From Actinophytocola sp. (lineage in GTDB: Bacteria > Actinomycetota > Actinomycetes > Mycobacteriales > Pseudonocardiaceae), in assembly GCF_009379765.1 (NCBI RefSeq), contig NZ_WHTD01000072.1, forward strand, positions 1 through 39,082: a DNA stretch of 39,082 bases. The letters are read 5' to 3'. How positions within the stretch are numbered: the first letter of the stretch is position 1; each line of letters opens with the position of its first letter. The notes below the pieces were generated by a model. It did no database searches. It was not told where the DNA came from and was given only the letters and a program-made list of their open reading frames with translations. This document shows positions 15,760 to 25,106 of this stretch, piece after piece. Position numbers and translations under genes: made by a program.

Positions 15760-16335
15760 GTGACGGGCACACGCAGGGACGGAATCCAGCGGCGGGACGC
15801 GCTGCTGGACGCCGCGCTGCGCTGCTTCACCGAGCGCGGCGTGCTCGCCACCGGCATCGAGGACATCCGCAAGGCCGCCGGCGCGAGCCCGTCCAGCGTC
15901 TACCACCTGTTCGGCGGCCTGGCGGGGATCGTCGAGGCGCTGCTGATCCGCACGTTCGAGCGTTCGCTCGCCCACCTCGTCACCCGGCTTACCGAGGCCG
16001 CCACCGCGGAGGCGGCCGTCCGCGCGCTCGTCGACGGGCACCTCGAGTGGGTCGTCGCGCATCCCGACGAGGCGCGGTTCATGTACCAGGCCATGGCGGT
16101 CGAGCTCGCCGGCGACAGCCGGGCCGCGGTGCTCGCCGCCAAGGACGCCGTCAAGCGCCCGCTGTTCGACCGGCTCGCGCGGTTCGACCTCCCGGCGTGG
16201 CCCCCGCTCACCCTCGAGTTCGTCCTGCTCGGCCCCACGCACGAGGCGTGCCGGCGCTACCTCGCCGGGGAGGACGTGGACCTCGGCTGGATGCGCATGA
16301 ACCTGCCGGAGCTCGCCTGGCGATCCATCGAATAG
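15760..16335 (+). CDS. TetR-family regulator 2
   Basis: The 191-residue protein starts at GTG 15760, 11 bp after the palindrome. Helix-turn-helix at about residues 12-58 (ALLDAALRCFTERGVLATGI, KAAGASPSSVYHLFGGL). The C-terminal part (HLEWVVAHPDEARFMYQAM, then ACRRYLAGEDVDLGWMRMNL) resembles that of TetR 3, suggesting the two are paralogues. Probably represses the divergent SDR gene and itself. Confidence 0.9.
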   Translation: MTGTRRDGIQRRDALLDAALRCFTERGVLATGIEDIRKAAGASPSSVYHLFGGLAGIVEALLIRTFERSLAHLVTRLTEAATAEAAVRALVDGHLEWVVAHPDEARFMYQAMAVELAGDSRAAVLAAKDAVKRPLFDRLARFDLPAWPPLTLEFVLLGPTHEACRRYLAGEDVDLGWMRMNLPELAWRSIE

Positions 16336-16340
16336 AGTCT

Positions 16341-16361
16341 TGTTCTAGAAAAATGTTCTAG
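16341..16361. promoter_or_regulatory. Candidate operator upstream of the SDR remnant
   Basis: TGTTCTAG occurs twice (16341-16348, 16354-16361) separated by AAAAA; the inner part CTAGAA-AAATG-TTCTAG is also a perfect inverted repeat. This AT-rich site 15 bp before the SDR start is a likely TetR operator, perhaps for TetR 3 at 17132. Confidence 0.6.
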
Positions 16362-16375
16362 TTATCCTTGTCCGC

Positions 16376-17142
16376 ATGCGGACCGCGGTGGTGACGGGTG
16401 GCAACCGGGGGATCGGCCGAGTGGTGGTCGAGTCGTTGCTGGACAAGGGTTGTCGCGTCGTGACGCTTGTCCGAGATCCCACCGGGGTGCCCGCGGGTGC
16501 GGAGGTGGTGACCGGCGACCTGTCCAGCACGCGCACCGTCGCCGCCGCGGCGGATGCGGTGCGTGACACCTGCCCGGCCGTCGGCGTGCTCGTGCACAAC
16601 GCCGGGCTGTGGCCGACCGCGTTGGCGCACAACGAGAACGGGCTCGAGCTGTCGTTCGCGGTCAACCACCTGGCGCCGTTCCAGCTCACTCGCGCTGGAG
16701 GACCGCCTCACCCGGGTGGTTCAGGTGAGTGCCGGCCTGCACGTCAACGGCCGGGTCGACCCCGAGCGCACGCCGACCGGCGCGGACTTCCACCGCACGC
16801 GCACCTACTGCGCCACCAAGCTCGCGAACCTGCTGGTGCTGCCGCTGTTCGCGCGAACGCTGGCAGGATGCCGGGGTGACCATCAACGCGGTACACCCCG
16901 GCGTGATCCGCACCGGGCTCGGCGATCCGGGTGGCGTGCTCGGCCTGGTGCTCAGGGCCGTCAAGCTCACCTGGGCGAAGCCGAGCGCCGGTGCCGACCC
17001 GGTGGTCCGCCTGGCGCGGGACACGACCGGTGTCACCGGCAGGTACTTCGACGTCCGCGAGGAGCGGCCGGTCCCCGCCGACCCGCCGCTCGCCGACGCC
17101 TTGTGGCGGCAGGCGCTGGAGCTGACCGGCGTTGCCCGTTAA
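16376..17142 (+). pseudogene. SDR-family oxidoreductase, two frameshifts
   Basis: Three consecutive frames together give one SDR. Frame A (from ATG 16376) has TGGNRGIG, then VLVHNAGLWPTA and FAVNHLAPFQLT. Frame B (about 16692-16860) has RVVQVSAGLHVNGR and the catalytic YCATKLANLLVLPLF. Frame C (about 16867-17142) has GVTINAVHPGVIRTGL and VTGRYFDVREERPVPAD. Junctions are near 16690, in a CGCG run (two bases short of a CGCGCG), and near 16862. All catalytic motifs survive, so inactivation is recent or the indels are sequence errors. The last 11 bp overlap TetR 3, so they probably formed an operon. Confidence 0.85.
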
Positions 17143-17722
17143 GCAGCGGCGCGGCGAGGAGACCGCGCGCCACCTCCTTGACGCCGCGCTGGCGGTGCAC
17201 GACGAGGTCGGGCCGGACGGGTTCACCGTGCAGGCGGTGGTGTCGGCGAGCGGGGTGAGCCTCGGCAGCCTGTACCACCACTTCGGGAGCTTCGACGGGC
17301 TCGCGGCCGGGCTGTACGCGCGCTGCATGGGCGAGTTGCTGGACGAGATCGTGGTGACGCTGGAGCGGGCGCGGACCGCGCGGGGCGGCGTGCGCGCGGT
17401 GGTGACGGCGTACCTGCGCTTCGTCGAGGAACACCCGGCGCGGGCGCGGTTCGTCCACGCGTCCGGGTACGCCGGCTACCTGCCCGCTCACGCCGGCGCG
17501 ATCGCGGAGGTGAAGGCGCCGCGGATGGCCCGCATGACGCGCTGGCTGGCCCCGCACGTGCGCGATGGGTCCATTGTAGAGCTGCCCGACCCGCTCACGG
17601 AGATGCTTCTTATCGGCCCGGTGGCCGAGCTGTCCCGCCGCTGGCTGGCCGGCGCCGACATCGACCTCACGAAGGCGGCCCGCGTGTTGCCGGACCGCAT
17701 CTGGGCCGCACTCCGCGGCTGA
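17132..17722 (+). CDS. TetR-family regulator 3
   Basis: The 196-residue protein starts at TTG 17132 inside the end of the SDR remnant, a coupled arrangement. Helix-turn-helix: HLLDAALAVHDEVGPDGFTV then VSASGVSLGSLYHHFGSFDG (about residues 14-60). The C-terminal half resembles TetR 2 (FVEEHPARARFVH, ELSRRWLAGADIDLTKA). It probably regulates the SDR-TetR unit through the site at 16341-16361. An in-frame alternative start was not evident. Confidence 0.88.
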   Translation: MPVKQRRGEETARHLLDAALAVHDEVGPDGFTVQAVVSASGVSLGSLYHHFGSFDGLAAGLYARCMGELLDEIVVTLERARTARGGVRAVVTAYLRFVEEHPARARFVHASGYAGYLPAHAGAIAEVKAPRMARMTRWLAPHVRDGSIVELPDPLTEMLLIGPVAELSRRWLAGADIDLTKAARVLPDRIWAALRG

Positions 17723-17723
17723 C

Positions 17724-17751
17724 TTGTCCACAGTGGCCGGCGTTGTCCACA
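17724..17751 (+). other. Pair of DnaA-box-like sequences
   Basis: TTGTCCACA occurs twice in direct orientation (17724-17732, 17743-17751), 19 bp apart. It matches the high-GC actinobacterial DnaA box. It is only two boxes and no origin gene context is present. The remainder of the 150-bp convergent gap has a small hairpin CCAGCC-GATA-GGCTGG that could help termination. Confidence 0.45.
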
Positions 17752-17872
17752 GGCAAGATCGACATCGCCCGAAACCGTCGGTACCAGCCGATAGGCTGGA
17801 ATCGGGGGGCGCCCCCGTCAATACTGTGTGTGGCGCTCGGCGGCGTGCGAGCTCGGTCCCCGGATGTGGCCG

Positions 17873-18490
17873 TCATCCCTTGCTGGAGAACACCCCGGCC
17901 GACGTGGCCGCGACCGCGGCGGCGGCCGCCCGCGCCGCCGCCTCCGCGTCCAGCACCTCCCGGGTGATGAACAAGCGGTGGTACAGCGGCGCCACCACCG
18001 CCCGCACCACCGCACCCGCGTCCGTCCCGGCCGGCACCTCGCCCCGCGTCATCGCCCGCTCCACCACCACCTCCGAGCGCGCGTGCCGGTCGGCCAGGAA
18101 GCCGCGCAGCGCCTCGGCCGCCGGCGGCGACCGGAATGCCGCCTCGAACACCGCCGCCGCCGACGGACCCTCGACAGGATCCGCGAACGACCGACGCACC
18201 TCCTCGGCCAGCGCCCCGCAGTCGCCGGCGAACGTGCCGGTGTCGGGCGGCTGCCAGTCGTCCGTGCCGGCCAGGTCCAGCGCGTCCACGATCAGCCCGT
18301 CCACCCCGCCCCACCGCCGGTAGACGGTCGTCCTGTGCACGCCCGACCGCTCCGCCACCGCCTCCACGGTGAGCCCCGCGTACCCGTGCGCCGCCAACTC
18401 GGCCAGCGTCGCGTCGCGCACCGCCGCCCGGGTGCGCGCGGTCCGGCCGCCGGGGCGACGAGAACTCGGTTGCGTGTCGGCTGCGACCAT
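17873..18490 (-). CDS. TetR-family regulator 4
   Basis: The 205-residue protein starts at ATG (18488-18490). The N-terminal region TARTRAAVRDATLAELAAHG, then AVAERSGVHRTTVYRRWGGV, is a standard helix-turn-helix (about residues 17-66). The C-terminal domain fits the TetR_C_11-like group (PLYHRLFITREVLDAEAA). It is divergent from the ABC-F gene with a 109-bp gap that also holds the ABC-F leader, so it may control ABC-F transcription. No clear palindromic operator was seen. Confidence 0.88.
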   Translation of the reverse strand: MVAADTQPSSRRPGGRTARTRAAVRDATLAELAAHGYAGLTVEAVAERSGVHRTTVYRRWGGVDGLIVDALDLAGTDDWQPPDTGTFAGDCGALAEEVRRSFADPVEGPSAAAVFEAAFRSPPAAEALRGFLADRHARSEVVVERAMTRGEVPAGTDAGAVVRAVVAPLYHRLFITREVLDAEAAARAAAAAVAATSAGVFSSKG

Positions 18491-18522
18491 GACACCATGC
18501 TAACGCAACAGGAGTCGCATTT

Positions 18523-18594
18523 AGGAGGCAGCAGCACGATGATCTTCTGAGGCATCGCGAGAGTCCCCACACCTCTACCGACATGCCTCGGAGG
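18523..18594 (+). promoter_or_regulatory. ABC-F leader: three-codon ORF plus hairpin before the ribosome binding site
   Basis: A perfect AGGAGG (18523-18528) precedes a tiny ORF, ATG ATC TTC TGA (18539-18550, peptide Met-Ile-Phe). From its stop codon on, GAGGCAT (18549-18555) pairs exactly with ATGCCTC (18583-18589), which abuts GGAGG (18590-18594), the ABC-F ribosome binding site. A ribosome stalled on the mini-ORF would cover the left arm and free the site. This is the layout of drug-induced leader attenuation known for antibiotic-resistance ABC-F and erm genes. Confidence 0.7.
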
Positions 18595-18599
18595 TTGTC

Positions 18600-20174
<1,575 letters not shown>

Positions 20175-20201
<27 letters not shown>

Positions 20202-22214
20202 CCGCTCCCAGAGGAACTCGAACACCAGCGCCCACTTGAAGGAGAGCTGCTCGTTGTCCGCGGCTCCGCCGTGCCCGCCCTCGATGTTCTCGTGGTAGCG
20301 CACGTCGTGGCCGAGCGCACGCATCCGGGCCACCATCTTGCGTGCGTGGCCCGGGTGCACCCGATCGTCCCGTGTGGACGTGAGGAAGAACGTGGGCGGG
20401 TACACCCGTCCCGAGTGGACGTTCTGGTACGGCGAGTACTCGCCGAGGAACGCCCAGTCGGCCGGGTCGTCAGGGTCGCCGTACTCGGCCATCCAGGACG
20501 CCCCGGCCAGCAGCTGGTGGTAGCGCCGCATGTCCAGCAGCGGCACCTGGCACACGATCGCGCCGAACAGCTCCGGGTACCTGGTGAGCATCACGCCCAT
20601 CAGCAGGCCGCCGTTCGACCCGCCCTGGATGCCGAGCCGCGCCGGCGTCGTGATCCCGCGGGCGAGGAGATCCTTGGCCACCGCGGCGAAGTCCTCGTAC
20701 ACCCGCAGCCGCTGGCCGCGCTGCACCGACTGGTGCCACGTCGGCCCGTACTCGCCGCCCCCGCGGATGTTCGCCACCACGTACGTGCCGCCGCGGGCGA
20801 GCCAGCCGCGGCCGGTCGTGCCGCTGTAGCCCGGGGTGAGCGAGACCTCGAAGCCGCCGTAGCCGGTGAGCAGCGTCGGACCCGCGTTCTCCCGGCCCAC
20901 CACGAAGTACGGGATCCTCGTGCCGTCGTCGGATGTGGCGAAGTGCTGCTCGACGGTCAGCCCGCGGGCGTCGAAGAACGCGGGCGCCCGCTTGAGCACC
21001 TCGACCTCGCCGCCGACCACGCCGCGGTGGAGCGTGGCCGGCTGGGTGTAGCCGCTCGCGTTGAGGAAGTACTCGTCGCTGACGTCCGGGTCGGTGTCGA
21101 GGATGTCCGCCGAGCCCACCTCGGGCACGCCGGCGAGTGGCGCCCGTGACCATCCGTCCGGGCCGAGGGTGAGCACCTCGAACCGGCTCTTCACGTCCTC
21201 GAGCGTCGCGATGACCAGGTGGTTGCGGGTCCACGCCTCGTAGGAGAGCGAGGTGTGCTCGTCCGGCTCGAAGAGCATGTCGAGGTCGCGGTCGCCGGCC
21301 AGGAAGTCGTCGAACCGCGCGGCGAGCAGTGCGCCCGCGGGGTAGGTGGTGTCTCCGGCCGTCCACTCGGAACGGGTGCTGACCAGCAGCCACTCGCGGT
21401 GCACCGAGGTCTCCGCGTCCTCCGGCACCTCGATCCGAACCAGTCCGCCCGGCGTCCGGAGGAACTCCTCGGTCCGGTAGAAGTCGGGGTTGCGGTAGAC
21501 GAAGTCGCGCTCGAAGCCCTCGGTGGGGTCGTGGTACGCACCCGCCGACACGTCGTCCGGCTTGCCCTCGAACACGACGGTCGCCTCGTCGAGCGGGGTT
21601 CCGCGCCGCCACTCCTTGGCGATTCGCGGGTAGCCGGAGCTGGTCAGTGAGCCCTCGCCGAAGTCGGTGCCGACGTAGATCCGGTCCTCGTCGATCCAGC
21701 CGACCCGGCTCTTGGCCTCCGGCAACGTGAACCCGCCGGCCGCACTGTCCACGAAGGACAACGTGACGAGGTCGAACTCACGCACCACCGCGGCGTCCGC
21801 GCCGCCGCGGGACAGCTCCACCAACGCGTGCCGGTAGCCGGGGCGCAGCACCGCGGCGCCCTGCCACACCCAGTTCTCGCCCTCGGCCTCGCCCAGCGCG
21901 TCGACGTCGAGCACGACCTCCCACTCGGGGTCGGGCCCGCGGTAGGACTCGAGCGTGGTGCGCCGCCACAGCCCGCGCGGGTGGGCGGCGTCCTGCCAGA
22001 AGTTGTAGAGGTACTCGCCCCGCGTGCGCGGGTAGGGAATCCGGTCATCGGCGTCGAGCACCTCACGGATCTCGTCGCGCAGCTCGGCGAACCGCGGCAC
22101 GCCGGTCAGCTCGGTGACGGTCTCCGCGTTGCGCTCCCGTACCCAGTCCAGGGCGGTGTCGCCGGTGACGTCCTCGAGCCAGAGGTACGGGTCGTCCTGG
22201 GGAACTTCTGTCAT
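20175..22214 (-). CDS. Prolyl oligopeptidase family serine peptidase (S9A)
   Basis: Cytosolic serine peptidase that cleaves short peptides after proline or related residues. The 679-residue protein starts at ATG (22212-22214), MTEVPQDDPYLWLEDVTGD, the family's usual N-terminus. The frame is open 17 codons further, but that part lacks family likeness and overlaps the opposite gene's promoter. A seven-bladed propeller region is followed by the alpha/beta-hydrolase domain: GYGGFEVSLTPGYS, nucleophile Ser533 in GGSNGGLL, then TSTRDDRVHPGHA (Asp) and IEGGHGGAA (His). No signal peptide and no strong ribosome binding site, so it may be leaderless. Confidence 0.93.
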
Positions 22215-22285
22215 GACACGAGTCTGCCCGACGGTCGGCGAGCTGGCCCGTGAGCGCTCGGCCATCCCGGATTTGGGTGAGTGCC

Positions 22286-22760
22286 ATGACGACCCCCACG
22301 CCGGAACCCCCCGCCAAGAGACGGTCGGGCCTGCGGCGATGGCTGCGAACCGGCATGGTGCTGGTCGCGGTGGCGCTCGGCGGGGTCGCCGTCGCGTCGC
22401 AGTGGAGCGGGTTCTCTGGTGCGAGGCTGCTGAACCCGCTGATCCGGCTGGCGTTCAAGCTCATCCGCAAGCAGCCGCCGGACGAGCCGCTGACGCTTCG
22501 CGGGATCGCGACCTGGGGTCACCGACCTCAGCGCGGTGCCGCTGTCGGTCGCGGCGTACGCGCTCTCATGGACCGTCGGTCCTCGTGCTGATCACGCCGG
22601 CGGGTGCCGGTACTCGGGAGGCGGCCCTGGTGGTGCTCGGTCAGGTCCCCATCCAGCCGGTCGCCCTGCTCGCGTGTCCCGGGTCCTGCTCACGATCGCC
22701 GACCTCGCCTTGGCCGGGAGGGGTGTGCTCGCGAGCCGGCGGCACCGCCGGCAGACACAG
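22286..22760 (+). pseudogene. Remnant of a lysylphosphatidylglycerol-synthase-like (flippase-type) membrane protein
   Basis: From ATG 22286 the frame reads MTTPTPEPPAKRRSGLRRWL, a first membrane segment VLVAVALGGVAVASQWSGF, then RLLNPLIRLAFKLIRKQPPDE. After ~22520 family-like sequence goes on in other frames: VTDLSAVPLSVAAYALSWTV, LVLITPAGAGTREAALVVLG, then VSRVLLTIADLALAGRGVLA. These are pieces of the polytopic UPF0104/LPG_synthase_TM family (usually ~300-350 residues), with most of the middle missing. So both internal deletions and frameshifts occurred: a true decayed gene. Family assignment is from motif recognition. Confidence 0.7.
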
Positions 22761-22829
22761 GCCGCCGCTGCGCGCCGGATCCCGTCGCGCAGCACTGATC
22801 TTCGTTCAGTCAGTGGATCGGCAGGTGTT

Positions 22830-23229
22830 CCGGCCGCGGGTTGTAGGGCACCCTCTGCGGGGCTTGAGCACCCGGTGGATCTCCGCGATCACCGCGTCGG
22901 GGTCGACCACGTGCTCGTAGATGTGGTTGAACACCACGAGGTCGAGCGACTCGTCGGGCAGCGGCATGTTCTCGCCGCCCGCGTGCACGAAGTCCGCCGG
23001 CTCACCGAACCGCTCCCGCGCCTTGGCCAGACCCGGCTCGTCGATGTCGAACACGTGGGTCTTCTCCGCGCCCGCCTCGGCCGGGCTCGTCGGCGATGAA
23101 GTCCGCCGAGCAGCCGATGTCGGCGACCGTCATGCCCGCGAGGTCGTCCCGACCGAGGAAGCGCCGCAGGATGCTGAGCATCTTGCGTGCCTTGGTGCGC
23201 CGCTTCTCCTCGTCGAGCATCCTGCCCAT
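22830..23229 (-). pseudogene. Class I SAM-dependent methyltransferase remnant
   Basis: Starting at ATG (23227-23229), MGRMLDEEKRRTKARKMLSI leads to motif I VADIGCSADFIADE. Near 23080 the match shifts frame and continues with TGTHVFDIDEPGLAKARERF-like sequence (VFDIDEPGLAKARERFGEPA), GGENMPLPDESLDLVVFNHI, and VDPDAVIAEIHRVLKP. It then stops resembling the family at ~22860, so the C-terminal third is lost. It faces the flippase remnant tail to tail. These two genes often neighbour each other in polysaccharide or glycolipid loci, so this was probably such a locus. Confidence 0.75.
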
Positions 23230-23293
23230 GAGGTCGGAGTAGCCCGGCTGGGGCTTTCGCTCCTCGACGGTCGCGAGTGGTCCTTTCCCGGCC

Positions 23294-23390
23294 TCAGCTG
23301 GTTGCGTGCGCGAGCACGAACAGCTGGTTCGCGCCGAACAGGAAGCGCTTGTACTCGTCGATCACGGTCGCCGGCGACGGGGCGTACGTC
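23294..23390 (-). pseudogene. Unrecognised C-terminal gene fragment
   Basis: A short reverse-strand stretch reads ATVIDEYKRFLFGANQLFVL and ends AHATS at a TGA (23294-23296). The composition looks protein-like and could be the displaced C-terminus of the methyltransferase or of another glycan gene. Too short for a firm call. Confidence 0.35.
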
Positions 23391-23560
23391 GGCGTCGTGC
23401 CGATCGGCGGCCTCATCCGGCGCAAGGCGGTCGAGGCAGTGATGGCGTCGCCGCGCGGTTAGGTGGCTTCGACGTCGACGACCCGCGGCTCGATGTCCTC
23501 GACCCGGACGACATCGCCGACGTGATCTGGGACCTCCAGGCCAAAACGCGACCGCGCTGA
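23350..23560 (+). pseudogene. C-terminal fragment of an SDR-family oxidoreductase
   Basis: VAGDGAYVGVVPIGGLIRRK and EAVMASPR occur in one frame up to the TAG at 23460-23462; GGFDVDDPRLDVLDPDDIAD and VIWDLQAKTRPR continue in the next frame to 23560. The combination resembles the C-terminus of classical SDRs (the DPDDIAD..W.L ending). The N-terminal cofactor domain is absent and one frameshift is present. Confidence 0.55.
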
Positions 23561-23603
23561 GGAGATCGTCAGCGCGATCTCGGTCCGCGGCTGACTCACT
23601 CCG

Positions 23604-23820
23604 CGATGGTGTCGCGGGCTGGTCCGGCACGGTCTGCGCCAGCCCGCGACGGTGTCGCGAATGCTCAGCCGGCACGGTGTCGCGAGTGGCTCAGTCGCGA
23701 CGTGTCGCGCGGTCGGTTCAGTTCAGGACGGCGTCGCAGGCGGCTCAGCTCGACGTGGTGTCGTGGGGTCTGCCCGGCCAGGACGGCTTTGCGGGTCGGC
23801 CCAGTCCACCACGGTGTCGT
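23604..23820 (+). repeat. Degenerate tandem repeat (minisatellite-like)
   Basis: About eight imperfect units of ~25-28 bp, each starting near CGGTGTCGCG and ending near GGCTCAG. Clear examples begin near 23604, 23649, 23674, 23701, 23728 and 23753. The distal part encodes the low-complexity Pro/Arg/Ala tail of the gamma-carbonic-anhydrase-like protein. The rest of 23561-23722 holds nothing else visible. Confidence 0.65.
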
Positions 23821-24421
23821 CGGCGTGCGCGGCGTACTCCGCCGAACGGACCTCGGCCACCTGCCGGTAGCGGGTGATCCGGTCCGTCCACTCGATACGG
23901 ACGCCGAACGCGGCGTCAGCGAATGCCGTGCCCCTGATGGCGTCGGCGAGCTCGTCGGTCTGGTCAGGGGAGAGCACCCGTACCGGGTCACCGATCGCGG
24001 TCGTGTGCGGTGGCACGAAGAACTCGTCCGGTAACAAGGTCCGCGCGTGCACCAGCGCACCCACCGCCACACTCGCGCCGTCCCCGACCCGTGCCAGGTG
24101 CAGCACGGTCACCTGGGCTGCCAGGTATGCGCACCGTCCCACCGTCGCGCCCAGCACCGTCGCATGTGGACCGATGAACCCATGGTCGCCCACCGACACA
24201 GCGGTGTCCACATCGGTCACCGCGGTAGCCCGCAGCACCGCGTGTTCGGACACGATCGCCGACTCACCCACCTCGATCCGGGAACCCTCCGCGTCGAGCA
24301 CGGCGCCGTACATGACACGCGCACGTGGTCCCACCCGCACGTCGCCGACCAATGTGGCAGTCGGTGCCACGTACGCGGTCGGGTCCACGGACGGCTCGGC
24401 ATCTCGGTGGCGGATCAGCAT
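23723..24421 (-). CDS. Gamma-carbonic-anhydrase-like hexapeptide-repeat protein
   Basis: The 232-residue protein starts at ATG (24419-24421). Residues ~12-150 form a left-handed beta-helix: ATLVGDVRVGPRARVMYGAV, IEVGESAIVSEHAVLRATAV, ATVLGATVGRCAYLAAQVTV. Candidate metal-site histidines are His60, His80 and His86 or His108, but spacing differs from classic gamma-CAs, so it may be a non-enzymatic or acyltransferase-like member. The last ~35 residues (ADPQSRPGRADPTTPRRAEP) come from the adjacent repeat and are probably a late addition; the family domain ends near residue 200. Leu130 is a TTA codon (24032-24034). Confidence 0.8.
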   Translation of the reverse strand: MLIRHRDAEPSVDPTAYVAPTATLVGDVRVGPRARVMYGAVLDAEGSRIEVGESAIVSEHAVLRATAVTDVDTAVSVGDHGFIGPHATVLGATVGRCAYLAAQVTVLHLARVGDGASVAVGALVHARTLLPDEFFVPPHTTAIGDPVRVLSPDQTDELADAIRGTAFADAAFGVRIEWTDRITRYRQVAEVRSAEYAAHADDTVVDWADPQSRPGRADPTTPRRAEPPATPS

Positions 24422-24584
24422 GTCCCCGATGCTGGCCCGCGTCGGGACATTGAGCTGGCGGGAATCGGACGCGACGTTGTCCGCGTCGGCGGTACCATGG
24501 GTTCGACTCAGTCACGTCGTCGATGGCTCGGGCGTGCCGCGAAACGCCTCTCACCATGTTCGAAAGGACCTTGCCGGGCGCCCG

Positions 24585-25106
24585 ATGAGCGCCGCACCGA
24601 TGTGGGTGCGCACCAAGTCCGAGCTGCGCGGCCATCGTCGCCAGCGAGCGCACTCCTGTTGGGATCACCTCCTCATTGCCCCGTTGTGGCCGAAGTACGG
24701 CGTTAACCTCGGCACCTTGTTGCGCACCTGCGACGCGGTCGGCGCCTGCCTCGCCGTGCCGCATTGCCCGTGGGTCCGCGACGCGCTCGACCGGGGCAAC
24801 ACGCTGCGCCGGCCGTCGTGCGTGCACTGGGCGAACAAGCCGCTCACCTGGTTGGCCGCTCAGCGCCGGGCCGGCAGTGACATCGTCGGTGTCGAGCTCA
24901 CCGACGAGGCCATCCGGCTCGCAGACCTACCGCCGGCCCGGCGGCGTACGGTCGTAGTGCTCGGTCACGAGAGCGACGGCATCCCGACCGAGGCCACCGT
25001 GCTACTCGATCGTGCGGTGGAGATCCCGATGCTCGGCACCGGTCACAGCCTCAACGTCGCGGTGGCCGGTTCGCTCGTCGCCTACAAGCTAGCCGGGCTC
25101 GTCTGA
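24585..25106 (+). CDS. TrmH/SpoU-family RNA 2'-O-methyltransferase
   Basis: Methylates a ribose in tRNA or rRNA using SAM bound in a trefoil knot. The 173-residue protein starts at ATG 24585. Motif 1 is KYGVNLGTLLRTCDAVGA (Asn41, Arg47), motif 2 VLGHESDGI (126-133), motif 3 IPMLGTGHSLNVAVAGSL (Ser155, Leu156, Asn157). It is short, with no N-terminal substrate domain, like TrmL/TrmH catalytic-domain-only members; the exact target is not predictable. GAAAGGA lies ~14 bases upstream, rather far. It overlaps the end of the adenosine deaminase gene by 25 bp, tail to tail. Confidence 0.88.
   Translation: MSAAPMWVRTKSELRGHRRQRAHSCWDHLLIAPLWPKYGVNLGTLLRTCDAVGACLAVPHCPWVRDALDRGNTLRRPSCVHWANKPLTWLAAQRRAGSDIVGVELTDEAIRLADLPPARRRTVVVLGHESDGIPTEATVLLDRAVEIPMLGTGHSLNVAVAGSLVAYKLAGLV

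Noticed and set aside
17724..17751. Replication origin
   Set aside because: Only two DnaA-like boxes, no AT-rich unwinding region and no dnaA/dnaN context.
23604..23820. CRISPR array
   Set aside because: Units are degenerate and contiguous with no unique spacers and no cas genes nearby.
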